A stretch of DNA of 64,000 bases, from positions 240,378 through 304,377 of the forward strand of contig CAVOXR010000014.1 in NCBI GenBank assembly GCA_963700475.1, in the 5' to 3' direction. The DNA comes from Prado023 sp963700475. GTDB taxonomy: Bacteria > Actinomycetota > Actinomycetes > S36-B12 > CAIYMF01. The position numbers and the translations under genes are program-made. Below the pieces are notes generated by a model. That model was not told the DNA's origin, did no database searches, and saw only the letters and a list, made by a program, of their open reading frames with translations. Below, piece after piece: positions 24,516 to 34,849 of the stretch (within the stretch, counting starts at the first letter, position 1; each line of letters opens with the position of its first letter).

Positions 24516-26105
24516 CTATGGCGAACCTTGGCCCAACTCCGTGGCCGCCTCCGCCGAGATGGGGGCCGCCGGCGTCGGGGCCGCTTCAGCTGGTGCGGGG
24601 CCCGATGCGGGGGCTGCCAGGGTTGGGGCCGGGGCCGCCGGGTCCCTGTCGCCTGAATCCGAGCGGGCGGGCTGCGGCGCCCGGGGCCCAGTCATCCAGC
24701 GATCGCCCGGCCCGGTCGCGCGGCTGGCGGCGGCACGCACCAGTTGCTCCTCGGCGATCCGGCGGGCCTCGCCCGTCGATCGGTGCAGGACGACGATCGA
24801 CACCGGCCCGGGTGTTGAATCCACCTGCACCGAGGCCAGCCCGAGCCGCCGCTGCCACGGGCCCTGCGAGATCCCCACTGACTGCGTCCGGGCGTGCGGG
24901 ATCACCGCAACCCGTCGCGTGAGGAAGCCACGCCGCGCCGCGAGCACCCGCTCGTCGTGAGCGACTCCGAGGTTCTTGTACTGCAGCCAGGCGCGGCGGC
25001 GGGCACGGTCGGGGGCTGGCGTGAAGTCCAGGATGCCGGGATCGACTCCGGGCATGACCCTCGCGATGATCTGGCGAGCCACCTCGTGCGGCGCCACCGG
25101 AAGGAGCACATGCTCCTGCTGGCCGTTGTCGTCGGCCCGGGTTCCCGCGACGTTGAGGGAGACCCGCACCCAGCCCTTGCGCCGCCACAGAAGCGGTTCG
25201 GAGATCTCGATGGCCTGGACCCGCCCGGGCGGGACGGTCTGGCTCTGCACGTTGATCAGTCCGTGGCGCAGCCTCAGGCCATCGGGTGAGTCCGCGACCG
25301 TGAACCCGAAGAAGCGGCCGAACTGACCGAAGACCGCTGCCAGCGGGAGGCCGCCGGTGACCAGGATCAGCAGCAGCCCCGAGGGGCCCTCAGTCGCCGT
25401 GACAGTGAGCACGACGAGGAGCGAGATCGCGAACACCACCATCGTCTCGCTGCGAAGGAGCAGGCTCACGACCAGGTCGCCGGTCGGCACGGTGGCGAGG
25501 ATGGCTTCCGGCGCCTCCCCCACGTCTGGGGACATCCCCGCGGCACGGGCGATGATCTCGGCACGCAGGGCCTGCGCGTCGGAGTCGGTGAGGTACGAGA
25601 GCAGGACCCGCGAGTCCCCTCCACCCGCCACCTCGATGCGCACCTGCGACAACCCCACGACCCGACCGAGCAACGGGCGGGTGGTGTCGACGCTCTGCAG
25701 GCGGGAGAGGGTCAGGCGCCGTTCGTTGCGCTGCAGCACCCCGGAATCGAGGCGGAAGTCGCCGGACTCGTCGAAGAAGTACTCCGTGCGGGTCCAGGCC
25801 AGGTAGTTGACGCCCAGCGATATCAGCATGAGGACAGCGAAGGCACCGAGGATGAGCACCAGCCCCAGCAGCCCACCAAGGTTGGCGGCGAGGTCGCGCA
25901 GGTTCCCTGAGCCGAACACCACGAAGATGCCGACGAGCACACCGAGGGAGCGCACGGAGGCCACCAGGGGAGTCAGCGGGTGGGTCCGTCGGCGCGGGGT
26001 GCCCAGGGCAGCCGGGCTGACGGCCGAGGAGCTCGGCGCTGCTGGGCTGGCGGTGGCCGGGATCGCGTCGCCAGGTCCCGAACCAGCGTTCGGGGGCTCG
26101 GTCAC
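24516..26105 (-). CDS. Large bacterial PH-domain (YdbT/YdbS-like, bPH2) membrane protein
   Basis: A 529-residue protein with paired transmembrane helices at about 48-68 and 78-100 and again near 215-255, each followed by a bPH2 domain. The three PH units can be seen as RTEYFFDESGDFRLDSGVLQRNERRLTLSRLQSVDTTRPLL, then LRLRHGLINVQSQTVPPGRVQAIEI, then RVLAARRGFLTRRVAVIPHARTQSVGISQGPWQRRLGLASV. The C-terminal 80 residues are a Pro/Ala-rich tail. It overlaps the smaller PH gene by four bases (ATGA), so the two are probably partners in one membrane complex. In Bacillus, YdbS/YdbT pairs protect against certain antimicrobials; function here is unknown. Confidence 0.85.
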   Translation of the reverse strand: MTEPPNAGSGPGDAIPATASPAAPSSSAVSPAALGTPRRRTHPLTPLVASVRSLGVLVGIFVVFGSGNLRDLAANLGGLLGLVLILGAFAVLMLISLGVNYLAWTRTEYFFDESGDFRLDSGVLQRNERRLTLSRLQSVDTTRPLLGRVVGLSQVRIEVAGGGDSRVLLSYLTDSDAQALRAEIIARAAGMSPDVGEAPEAILATVPTGDLVVSLLLRSETMVVFAISLLVVLTVTATEGPSGLLLILVTGGLPLAAVFGQFGRFFGFTVADSPDGLRLRHGLINVQSQTVPPGRVQAIEISEPLLWRRKGWVRVSLNVAGTRADDNGQQEHVLLPVAPHEVARQIIARVMPGVDPGILDFTPAPDRARRRAWLQYKNLGVAHDERVLAARRGFLTRRVAVIPHARTQSVGISQGPWQRRLGLASVQVDSTPGPVSIVVLHRSTGEARRIAEEQLVRAAASRATGPGDRWMTGPRAPQPARSDSGDRDPAAPAPTLAAPASGPAPAEAAPTPAAPISAEAATELGQGSP

Positions 26106-26608
26106 AGCCCGGCGCTCCGCTGCTCGCCACGGGCCGCGAGCCGGTCACGAAGGCCCGCGGCCTCCGCGGGAGGCAGGCCGGGGATCGTGGCGTTGGTGGT
26201 CGCGGCCGCGGTGTGCAGCTGGACGGTCGCTACGCCGAGACGCCTGTCCAGCGGGCCGGCGGTGATGTCCACGAGCTGCATCCGTCCGTATGGGACCACC
26301 ACGAGCCGGCGGAACATGATCCCGCTGGTGACCAACAGGTCGTCCTCGCGCTCCGCGTAGCCGAAGGACCGTACCCGACGCCCGATCAGCCACCACATCC
26401 AGATCAGCGCGACCAGCCACACCCCCATCAGGATCAGGGCGACGGTGCGCGCCCCCGGGACGAATGCCAGCAGGACCAGTCCCACCAGCAGGAGCAGCAT
26501 CAGCAGCACCAACGTGATCCGCCGGGCCGTGGCCAGCTTGGGGGACACCGGGTGCCATGCCTCACCGGGAGGGGCGAATGCGTCGTCGACGGACAGGGGC
26601 TCGACCAT
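26102..26608 (-). CDS. Small bacterial PH-domain membrane protein
   Basis: A 168-residue YdbS-like protein with two transmembrane helices (about 30-50 and 54-75) and one bPH2 domain (DLLVTSGIMFRRLVVVPYGRMQLVDITAGPLDRRLGVATVQLHT). It is the first gene of the pair and is coupled to the larger PH protein by a four-base overlap. The ATG at 26608 has TACGCT (complement of 26615-26620) ending 6 bases upstream, so its mRNA is probably leaderless. It is divergent from the NuoD-like gene with only 35 bp between start codons. Confidence 0.87.
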   Translation of the reverse strand: MVEPLSVDDAFAPPGEAWHPVSPKLATARRITLVLLMLLLLVGLVLLAFVPGARTVALILMGVWLVALIWMWWLIGRRVRSFGYAEREDDLLVTSGIMFRRLVVVPYGRMQLVDITAGPLDRRLGVATVQLHTAAATTNATIPGLPPAEAAGLRDRLAARGEQRSAGL

Positions 26609-26643
26609 GCGGCCAGCGTAGGCCAGCGGCGTAGGGTTGGCCG
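26609..26643. promoter_or_regulatory. 35-bp divergent leaderless promoter pair
   Basis: The whole spacer between two divergent start codons is 35 bases. It contains AGCGTA at 26615-26620 (TACGCT on minus, ending 6 bases before the PH start) and TAGGGT at 26632-26637 (ending 6 bases before the NuoD-like start). Any -35 region of either promoter must fall inside the opposite gene or overlap the opposite -10. RNA polymerase could hardly occupy both at once. Confidence 0.7.
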
Positions 26644-27792
26644 ATGCACGCTGCGCAGGGGCCTGTGGTCCATCGGCTGGTCGATGCCGCGCGCCTCCCC
26701 GGTGACATCGCCCTGGGCCCGGACCACCCGTCTCTCGACGGACTGCCGACGATCTCGCTGGAGATCGCCGACGGTGTGGTGATGGCGGCCGAGTGGATCC
26801 CGGGTACCGTCCACCGGGGTGCTGAGAAGCTGTTCGAGTCCCGCGACTACCGCCAGATCCTCATGCTCGTGGACCGCCACGACTGGCTGTCGGCGTTCTG
26901 CTCGGAGATCGGCGTGGTCGTCGGCGTGGAACGGGCGCTGGGCCTCACGCCACCCGAGCGGGCCCAGCACCTGCGGATCCTGTTGTGCGAGCTGACCCGG
27001 ATCGCCCACCACCTCGCGTTCCTCGCCCCGCTGCCAGGGGACCTGCCCGACTCCTGGCGCGCTCGCGCGTGGGGATGGCGCGAGGAAATCCTGGACCTGA
27101 TCGAGGCGGCCACCGGCCATCGCGTGCACCCGATGTTCTGCCAGGTCGGCGGCGTCCGGGCCGACGTGTCGGACGAATGGGTGAGCCGTGTGTCCGATGC
27201 GGCCGTCGCGTGGTCCGCCCCTGGGCCCGGCGCGGCCCTCGCCGAGCTCGACGGCCCTGACCTGGCCGCCGTGCTCGACACCTCCTACGCGGGCGTCGCG
27301 GTCCTCACCGCAGGGCAGGCCCTGGGCTTCGGGGCATCCGGGCCGGTCGCCCGGGCCAGCGGCGTCGACCTCGACCTGCGCCGCGACGATCCCTACCTGC
27401 CCTACCCCACGTTCGAGGTGCCCACGGGCGCAGACGGCGACTCGCGTGCTCGCATCCGCATGCTGGTCGATGAACTGGCGCCGAGCATCGGCCTGGTGGC
27501 ATGGGCGGCCGAGCAGCTCACCGGGTCGGTGGGCGCACCGGTCGACGTCCGGCTGCCCAAGGTCGTGCGCGTCCCCGAGGGCTCGACCTACAGCTGGACC
27601 GAGAACCCAGCCGGGATCAACGCCTACCTGCTGGTGTCGCGAAACGACCGGACTCCCTGGCGGTTGAAGCTGCGCAGCGCCGGCTTCGGGAACGCCGCTG
27701 CGATGGGATCCGCGCTCGAGGGGACGGCCGTGGGGGATCTCCCGGCCGCGATAGCCAGCTTCCTGATCGTCTGCGGGGACGTCGACCGGTGA
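26644..27792 (+). CDS. Orphan NuoD-like protein (NuoD2, 49-kDa complex I subunit family)
   Basis: A 382-residue protein of the NuoD/hydrogenase large subunit family. Visible signatures: PGTVHRGAEKLFESRDYRQILMLVDRHDW, FCSEIGVVVGVERALGL, LCELTRIAHHLAFL, HRVHPMFCQVGGVRADV, and VPEGSTYSWTENPAGINAYLLVSRNDRTPWRLKLRSAGFGN near the end. Complex I needs many more subunits and none is nearby, so this is not part of a nuo operon. It lacks the hydrogenase CxxC nickel ligands, as NuoD proteins do. TAGGGT ends 6 bases before the ATG (leaderless). Its closest neighbours are PH-domain membrane proteins. I recall similar orphan nuoD2 genes beside folate genes in Streptomyces; role unknown. Confidence 0.82.
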   Translation: MHAAQGPVVHRLVDAARLPGDIALGPDHPSLDGLPTISLEIADGVVMAAEWIPGTVHRGAEKLFESRDYRQILMLVDRHDWLSAFCSEIGVVVGVERALGLTPPERAQHLRILLCELTRIAHHLAFLAPLPGDLPDSWRARAWGWREEILDLIEAATGHRVHPMFCQVGGVRADVSDEWVSRVSDAAVAWSAPGPGAALAELDGPDLAAVLDTSYAGVAVLTAGQALGFGASGPVARASGVDLDLRRDDPYLPYPTFEVPTGADGDSRARIRMLVDELAPSIGLVAWAAEQLTGSVGAPVDVRLPKVVRVPEGSTYSWTENPAGINAYLLVSRNDRTPWRLKLRSAGFGNAAAMGSALEGTAVGDLPAAIASFLIVCGDVDR

Positions 27793-27814
27793 ACGCCTGA
27801 CCCCTCGGCGGACG

Positions 27815-28123
27815 TCAGCGCTCGGGGTGCTCGCGAAGGTAGGTGGCGAACACGGCGACGAACAGTGGCTCGAGGTCGCCGACCCCCGTCCGGCTGAACG
27901 CCTGCTTCGCCGCCTCGATCGTCTCGATGAACGAGCCGGCGGTCTCCCCCAGCGAGCCGCCCTCGTCAGCCGTAGCCGTCAGGGCCGGCGTGTGGGCCAT
28001 CAGGTCGGTGAAGAACTTGAGGTCGTGGTACTGGCGAGCACGCTCGAACGCGGTGTCGCGCAGGTCCTCGTAGGGCCAGTCCTCGTAGGCGAGATCGGGA
28101 TGCTGGGTGGCGTGGTCGCTCAT
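27815..28123 (-). CDS. Small conserved hypothetical protein, 102 residues
   Basis: An acidic, mostly helical soluble protein (DLAYEDWPYEDLRDTAFERAR, FFTDLMAHTPAL, TIEAAKQAFSRTGVGDLEPLFVAVFATYLREHPE). No signal peptide, membrane helix or known motif is visible. The start is the ATG at 28123, with TAACGT (complement of 28131-28136) ending 7 bases upstream; the longer open frame further upstream is a GC artefact. It is convergent with the NuoD-like gene (22 bp apart) and downstream of the DUF3180 gene. Function not recognised. Confidence 0.65.
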   Translation of the reverse strand: MSDHATQHPDLAYEDWPYEDLRDTAFERARQYHDLKFFTDLMAHTPALTATADEGGSLGETAGSFIETIEAAKQAFSRTGVGDLEPLFVAVFATYLREHPER

Positions 28124-28190
28124 GGGGCACACGTTAGTCCACGCCCTCGCGGGGAGTGCGCCACTGACCGGCCTCGGGCGGACTGGCGGA

Positions 28191-28691
28191 TCAGGACGCG
28201 GCTCCGGCCGGACCCGGATCTGATCCGGGAACCCGGGTCTTCGCCTCGTCGGTGTCGTCGGGCAGCCGGCAGTTGTGCTCGAGCCACAGTGAGAGCGCCG
28301 CCAGGATGAAGCCGCCCAGTGAGGCGAGGGCCGCGGCCAGGAGCCGCTCACGGCCGGCGGCGACTGCTGTCTCATCCAGCAACCGGAGGGCGACCCCGCC
28401 GTAGATCCCGAAGACGACCGCGCCAGTGCGCGATCCGGCCAGGGCCAGGGCCGTGGTGCGTGCCGCCATCAGCGGGGCCATCCGGGGCGCGCCGGGCTTG
28501 GGGTGCAGCCGTCGCCGCGCCACCACCGCCCACGCCCCCACGAAGCCGGCAACCACCCAGATCATCACGACAGCCAGCCACGGGACGGCGGGGAGCCGGC
28601 CATTGCCATCGACCCATGCCGCGAATCCCCAGCCGAGCAGCGCTGCGATTCCGGCGACCCCGAACAGCCACGGGATCGATGTGGGCTTCAT
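28191..28691 (-). CDS. DUF3180 family membrane protein
   Basis: A 166-residue protein with four predicted transmembrane helices: about 5-25 (WLFGVAGIAALLGWGFAAW), 36-57 (VPWLAVVMIWVVAGFVGAWAVV), 79-106 (ALALAGSRTGAVVFGIYGGVALRLL) and 119-140 (LAAALASLGGFILAALSLWLEHNC). The MAARTTALALAGSRTGAVV stretch and final LEHNCRLPDD are typical of DUF3180, which follows folK in many actinobacteria. Its ATG overlaps the folK stop by four bases. Function unknown; constant linkage with folate genes suggests co-expression more than a known role. Confidence 0.87.
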   Translation of the reverse strand: MKPTSIPWLFGVAGIAALLGWGFAAWVDGNGRLPAVPWLAVVMIWVVAGFVGAWAVVARRRLHPKPGAPRMAPLMAARTTALALAGSRTGAVVFGIYGGVALRLLDETAVAAGRERLLAAALASLGGFILAALSLWLEHNCRLPDDTDEAKTRVPGSDPGPAGAAS

Positions 28692-29197
28692 TGCCACCAG
28701 GGACCCCCCTCGACCTGCTCGACCGCCTGGTCCGTGACGAGGGAGGCCCACTCGGAGACACTCAGTTCCGGGCCCGTGGCCGGGGCGAGGAGGAATCCGG
28801 GGTCAACCTCGGCCCACGGGGCCAGCACGAACCCGCGCTGATGCGCCCGAGGGTGCGGGAGGGTCAGCTCGGGTTCGTCGCTGCGCTGGTCGCCGACGGC
28901 CAGGAGGTCCACGTCCAGCGTGCGCGGTCCCCAGCGGACGTCGCGCACCCTGCCGGCGGCATCCTCCAGCTCGTGGGCGAGGTCCAGCAGGGCCCGTGCC
29001 TCCAGGTCGGTGTCGACGAGGACCACCGCGTTGAGGTAGTCGGGCTGCTCCGGACCGCCCACGGCCGCGGTGCGCCACAGGCTGGAGACCTGGGCCACCG
29101 CGACATCGGGGTGCGCGGACAGGCTCGCCACCGCCGCACGCAGCGTCGACCGCGGGTCGCCGAGGTTGGCGCCCAGCGCCAGGGCAGCGCGGGTCAT
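28688..29197 (-). CDS. folK: 2-amino-4-hydroxy-6-hydroxymethyldihydropteridine diphosphokinase
   Basis: Transfers pyrophosphate from ATP to 6-hydroxymethyl-7,8-dihydropterin, giving the substrate of FolP. The 169-residue product shows ALALGANLGDPRSTLRAAV, VSSLWRTAAVGGPEQPDYLNAVV, and the HPPK signature VRWGPRTLDVDLLAVGD with metal-binding aspartates, then LPHPRAHQRGFVLAPWAEV. Start and stop both overlap neighbours by four bases (folB stop, DUF3180 start), so the folate genes are translationally coupled. Confidence 0.95.
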   Translation of the reverse strand: MTRAALALGANLGDPRSTLRAAVASLSAHPDVAVAQVSSLWRTAAVGGPEQPDYLNAVVLVDTDLEARALLDLAHELEDAAGRVRDVRWGPRTLDVDLLAVGDQRSDEPELTLPHPRAHQRGFVLAPWAEVDPGFLLAPATGPELSVSEWASLVTDQAVEQVEGGPWWQ

Positions 29198-29577
29198 CGA
29201 GCCCTCGTGATGCTGACCGACACATCGTCGAAGGGCACGGGGATGGGTGCGTGCGGCTTGTGCACGGTCACCTTCACGGCCCGCACGTAGTCGAATGCCA
29301 GGCAGCGCTCGGCAATGGCCACGGCCAGCGTCTCGATCAGGTTCACCGCCGGACCCTCGATGACCTCGACCACCGCCTGCGCGACACCGCCGTAGTCGAC
29401 CGTGTGCTGCAGGTCGTCGGTCCGGGCGGCCTTGGAGATGGAGTGCACCCCGAGGATCACGTCGACGCGGAACTCCTGCCCGTCGCGTCGCTCCTCGTCG
29501 AAGACCCCGTGGAACCCGCGGGCGCGCACGCCCTTGAGGCTGATGCGGTCGAGGTCCCGGCTGAAGGTGTCGGTCAT
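29194..29577 (-). CDS. folB: Dihydroneopterin aldolase
   Basis: Cleaves dihydroneopterin to 6-hydroxymethyl-dihydropterin and glycolaldehyde. The 127-residue product has the short tunnelling-fold pattern: ISLKGVRARGFHGVFDEERRDGQEFRVDVIL, TVDYGGVAQAVVEVIEGPAVNLIETLAVAIAERCL and VRAVKVTVHKPHAPIPVPFDDVSVSI. The ATG at 29577 gives a normal-length protein; the open frame continues upstream into folP but is not used. It overlaps folP and folK by four bases each. Confidence 0.95.
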   Translation of the reverse strand: MTDTFSRDLDRISLKGVRARGFHGVFDEERRDGQEFRVDVILGVHSISKAARTDDLQHTVDYGGVAQAVVEVIEGPAVNLIETLAVAIAERCLAFDYVRAVKVTVHKPHAPIPVPFDDVSVSITRAR

Positions 29578-30473
29578 GCGGGCCTGCCTGTCTGGGCGGA
29601 GTCCGTGGGGGCGTCGGCGTCGCGGGGCATGGCCGCTCGCCACGCGCCGGCGACGGCGATCGCGTCGCGCGAGCCGCGGACGTCGTGGACGCGCACCGCC
29701 CACGCCCCGGCTGCGGAAGCAAGCGCGGTGACGGCGTCGGTGGCGGCGTCGCGTTCCTCCACGGACCGGGGTACCCCGGGCTCGCCGAGGAGCTCACCGA
29801 GGAAGCGCTTGCGGCTGGCGCCGATCAGCACCGGATGCCCGAGTGCCGCCAGCTGGGGCAGTGCCGCGAGCAGGGCCCAGTTGTGCGCGGAGTTCTTGGC
29901 GAATCCGAGACCTGGATCGAGGATCACGCGGGCGGGATCCACACCCGCGGAGGCCAGCTCGGCCAGACGGTCGGAGAGCTCCCCACACACCTCGGCGACG
30001 ACGTCGTCGTAGGTGGCCAGTCGCTCCATGTCGGTCGAGTGGCCCCGCCAGTGCATCGCGATGTAGGGGACGTCCACGCTGGCGACCCAGGCGTGCATCC
30101 GGGGATCCGCGAGCCCTCCGGAGACGTCGTTGACCAGGCTGGCCCCCGCCAGCACGGCCGCCGCGGCAACGTCGCTGCGCATCGTGTCGATGCTGACCAC
30201 GACCCCGTGGCTGACCAGCCGCTCGACGACGGGGATGGTGCGACCGAGCTCCTCGTCGGCGGAGATCCGCTGCGCGCCGGGCCGGGTGGACTCCCCCCCG
30301 ACGTCGATGAGGTCCGCGCCGGCAGCAACCTGTGCCAGGGCGTGGGCCACGGCGACGTCCACCTCGACGAAGCGGCCGCCGTCGGAGAAGGAGTCCGGCG
30401 TGACGTTGAGCACCGACATGACCAGGGTGCGCCGAACACCGGCCAGCGAGTCGGGCAGCCCGAGCGGGTGCAT
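29574..30473 (-). CDS. folP: Dihydropteroate synthase
   Basis: Condenses 6-hydroxymethyl-dihydropterin pyrophosphate with p-aminobenzoate; target of sulfonamides. The 299-residue TIM barrel shows VMSVLNVTPDSFSDGG, ADLIDVGGESTRPGA, VSIDTMRSDVAAAA, LVNDVSGG, MHWRG, VILDPGLGFAKN, HPVLIGASRKRFLGEL and the final RVHDVRGSRDAIAVA. The ATG at 30473 is two bases past the folE stop, so it is coupled. Longer in-frame sequence into folE is not used. Known sulfonamide contact loops appear normal by eye. Confidence 0.95.
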   Translation of the reverse strand: MHPLGLPDSLAGVRRTLVMSVLNVTPDSFSDGGRFVEVDVAVAHALAQVAAGADLIDVGGESTRPGAQRISADEELGRTIPVVERLVSHGVVVSIDTMRSDVAAAAVLAGASLVNDVSGGLADPRMHAWVASVDVPYIAMHWRGHSTDMERLATYDDVVAEVCGELSDRLAELASAGVDPARVILDPGLGFAKNSAHNWALLAALPQLAALGHPVLIGASRKRFLGELLGEPGVPRSVEERDAATDAVTALASAAGAWAVRVHDVRGSRDAIAVAGAWRAAMPRDADAPTDSAQTGRPA

Positions 30474-30475
30474 GC

Positions 30476-31090
30476 CTAGGCCTTCAGGATCAGCGACATG
30501 ACCTCGGCCCTGGTCGCCGGCTCCCTCAGGCCGCCCCGCACGGCGCTGGTGACGGTGCGTGCCCCGGGCTTGCGCACACCACGCATGGACATGCAGAGGT
30601 GCTCGCACTCGATGACCACGATGACGCCGCGGGGCTGCAGGGCCCGCACCATGGCGTCGGCGACCTGGGTGGTGAGCCGCTCCTGGACCTGGGGACGTTT
30701 GGCGTAGACGTCGACCAGTCGGGCGATCTTGCTCAGGCCAGTGATCCGCCCGTCCCGGCTCGGGATGTAGCCCACATGAGCCACGCCGTGGAACGGCACC
30801 AGGTGGTGCTCGCAGGTGGAGTAGACCTCGATGTCCTTGACCAGCACCATCTCGTCGTGGCCGAGGTCGAAGGTGGTCGACAGGATGTCCTCGGGATCCT
30901 CGCGAAGCCCGCGGAAGATCTCGGCGTAGCTGCGGGCGACCCGGTCCGGGGTGTCACGCAGCCCATCCCGATCGGGGTCCTCGCCGATCGCGATCAGCAG
31001 CTCGCGCACCGCCGCTGAGGCGCGCTCGAGGTCGATCGGCTCGGTCAGGGGCTGCTGGGCGAACCCGTGGACGGGGTCGACGCCGTTCAC
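30476..31090 (-). CDS. folE: GTP cyclohydrolase I
   Basis: Converts GTP to dihydroneopterin triphosphate, the first folate step. The 204-residue product shows the type-I zinc and active-site motifs: EDPDRDGLRDTPDRVARSYAEIF, STCEHHLVPFHGVAHVGYIP, GLSKIARLVDVYAKRPQVQERLT and VVIECEHLCMSMRGVRKPGA. The GTG start at 31090 gives a typical short N-terminus. It is the first gene of folE-folP-folB-folK-DUF3180 and starts 91 bases after the ftsH stop on the same strand, so it may be read from the ftsH transcript or from its own promoter. Confidence 0.95.
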   Translation of the reverse strand: MNGVDPVHGFAQQPLTEPIDLERASAAVRELLIAIGEDPDRDGLRDTPDRVARSYAEIFRGLREDPEDILSTTFDLGHDEMVLVKDIEVYSTCEHHLVPFHGVAHVGYIPSRDGRITGLSKIARLVDVYAKRPQVQERLTTQVADAMVRALQPRGVIVVIECEHLCMSMRGVRKPGARTVTSAVRGGLREPATRAEVMSLILKA

Positions 31091-31180
31091 TGGTCCGACC
31101 CAGGCGGCCGGACCTCACCTGTCGGGTCAGCGGGGTCACCGGGGGCGTGTCCGGCCGGCGGGGAGCCCTCAGCGTGGCGG

Positions 31181-33394
<2,214 letters not shown>

Positions 33395-33631
33395 CCTTGC
33401 CCGGGTCACCCCGACCGTCCCTCGGGCCGTGCGTGCCGCCCCAGCCCGCACTCACCCGCCGGGCCGCGCGCCCGTATGAAGAAACTACACCGATCCACCG
33501 ACACCGGCTTCCGCGGTTCGCGCTGGGCGTATGCCCTTACGGGATGCTGATGTGGGCGTCGGCGCGATCGGCGGCTCAGGCAACGGCGCCTGGCTGTTGC
33601 TCGATCGGGCTCGTGACTCTCGACCAGCGCC
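33395..33631. promoter_or_regulatory. Spacer upstream of ftsH and 3' flank of the decayed protease
   Basis: This 237-bp stretch has no credible gene. On the minus strand it must hold the ftsH promoter; the best -10 guess is TAGTTT (aaacta at about 33483-33488), about 90 bases before the start. The right part may still contain the last residues of the decayed trypsin-like gene, since a third frame (VYADAEALVESHEPD) runs on past the stop used here. Confidence 0.35.
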
Positions 33632-34677
33632 TCAGCGTCGGCGTAGACCGTCGCTGGTCTTGGCGTTGAACTTCGGCCCGTACATGTACGCGCTTGCCCG
33701 TGTAGCCGTAGGAGTTCAGTGAACCGATTGCTCCGCCCGACGCCGGTCGTGCGATCGAGCCCGTGTCGAGCCACGGGCCGCCGGACGACCCGCCGGTCAT
33801 GTCACAGGCCAGCCCCCACGTCGCGTCCGCCGTTGTATGGCGTCGTCGAATGATTGGTGCCCGAGCAGTAGGTCAGGTCCGAGCCCGTGTACGGCCCAGC
33901 CTGCTGGGTAGCCGAACGCGCTCAACGCTGTAGACCCGGCGGCACTCGTCGATGATCGACTGGGTACTGCACCGACTGCTCGTCGAGGTCCATTGCGCCT
34001 CACTCGCCTTCCCCCCGGGCCGACGACGGCGAACGCGAAGTCGTGTCTGGTGGCCGGTGTCGTTGAACGCCGGCGGCGAGGCGAACTCCTTGTGGACGAC
34101 GAGCGCCGTCGCCGTCCAACATCCGTAGCTCGCGTGCGTCGAGCACGCAGACGTGTCCAGGACTGGATTCGAGTCGAAGTCCGGGATGAACAGCCAGTTT
34201 GGAGGCGAAGCCCTTTCGGTCCCTGTCGTAGGCGCAGTGCGCCGCCGTCAGCACGACCGGCGGTCCTCGCGTCGTGTCGAAGCTTCGATCCTCAGCGACG
34301 CTCCGAGCACACGTACTCCGGACTCCCCAGCGTGAAGTAGACCTTGCCCGTCCGCGTCTGGACCTGCTGCCGTCAACCCAGGGTCCACGAGCGAGCCCGT
34401 GACCTGCCGACGACGGGACCGTCGCCGCGGTTCCACCGGCAGGCCTTGCCCGCTTCGGCGTCGGGGCCAGCTCGAACGAACCGTCCTTCTGGCGGACGAA
34501 GTCGCGGGGCTTGGCGGCCTTCATCCGCTCGGGGGTCCAGTACTCGACGATCCGGTCGTGCTCGGACTTGGCGTTGTCCTCCTTGGCCGGGGCTGCTGCG
34601 GAGGCGAGGGCCGCCGGGGCGAGCGCCGCAGTCAGCGCTGCTGCGACGATCAGGGCGAGCGAGCGGGAGCGGGACAT
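33632..34677 (-). pseudogene. Trypsin-like serine peptidase, multiply frameshifted
   Basis: Fragments in all three minus frames line up as one secreted trypsin-like protease. In order: signal peptide MSRSRSLALIVAAALTAALAPAALASA, the DRIVEYWTPERMKAAKPRDFV prosegment, then TGKVYFTLGSPEYVCS in a second frame, the catalytic-His block VVLTAAHCAYDRDRKGFASK back in the first, LFIPDFDSNPVLDTSACSTHASYGC and ALVVHKEFASPPAFND in another, HDFAFAVVGPGG, AFGYPAG, YTGSDLTYCSG, and the catalytic-Ser block MTGGSSGGPWLDTGSIARP. At least five frame changes are needed, so as read it cannot make protein. It interrupts the ftsH-hpt neighbourhood. Stop and exact 3' limit are uncertain. Confidence 0.75.
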
Positions 34678-34849
34678 GTCGGGCCTTCCGGGCTCAGAGG
34701 TGAGCGCAGGGTATCCATAGCGGCAGGCGCGTGTCACGCTCCGTGCTGGACCCTGGGCACGTGATCACCCGTCCGGATGAATCCGACGCGTGGGATTAGG
34801 CCATCTGAGTGACGAACCGGGACCCGGGAGGCCCGAGATGCCCCTGACC

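Noticed and set aside
21993..24656. An 887-codon plus-strand frame across panC, the spacer and the DUF2520 gene
   Set aside because: It crosses an intergenic region and two well-supported minus-strand genes and shows only shadow-like composition.
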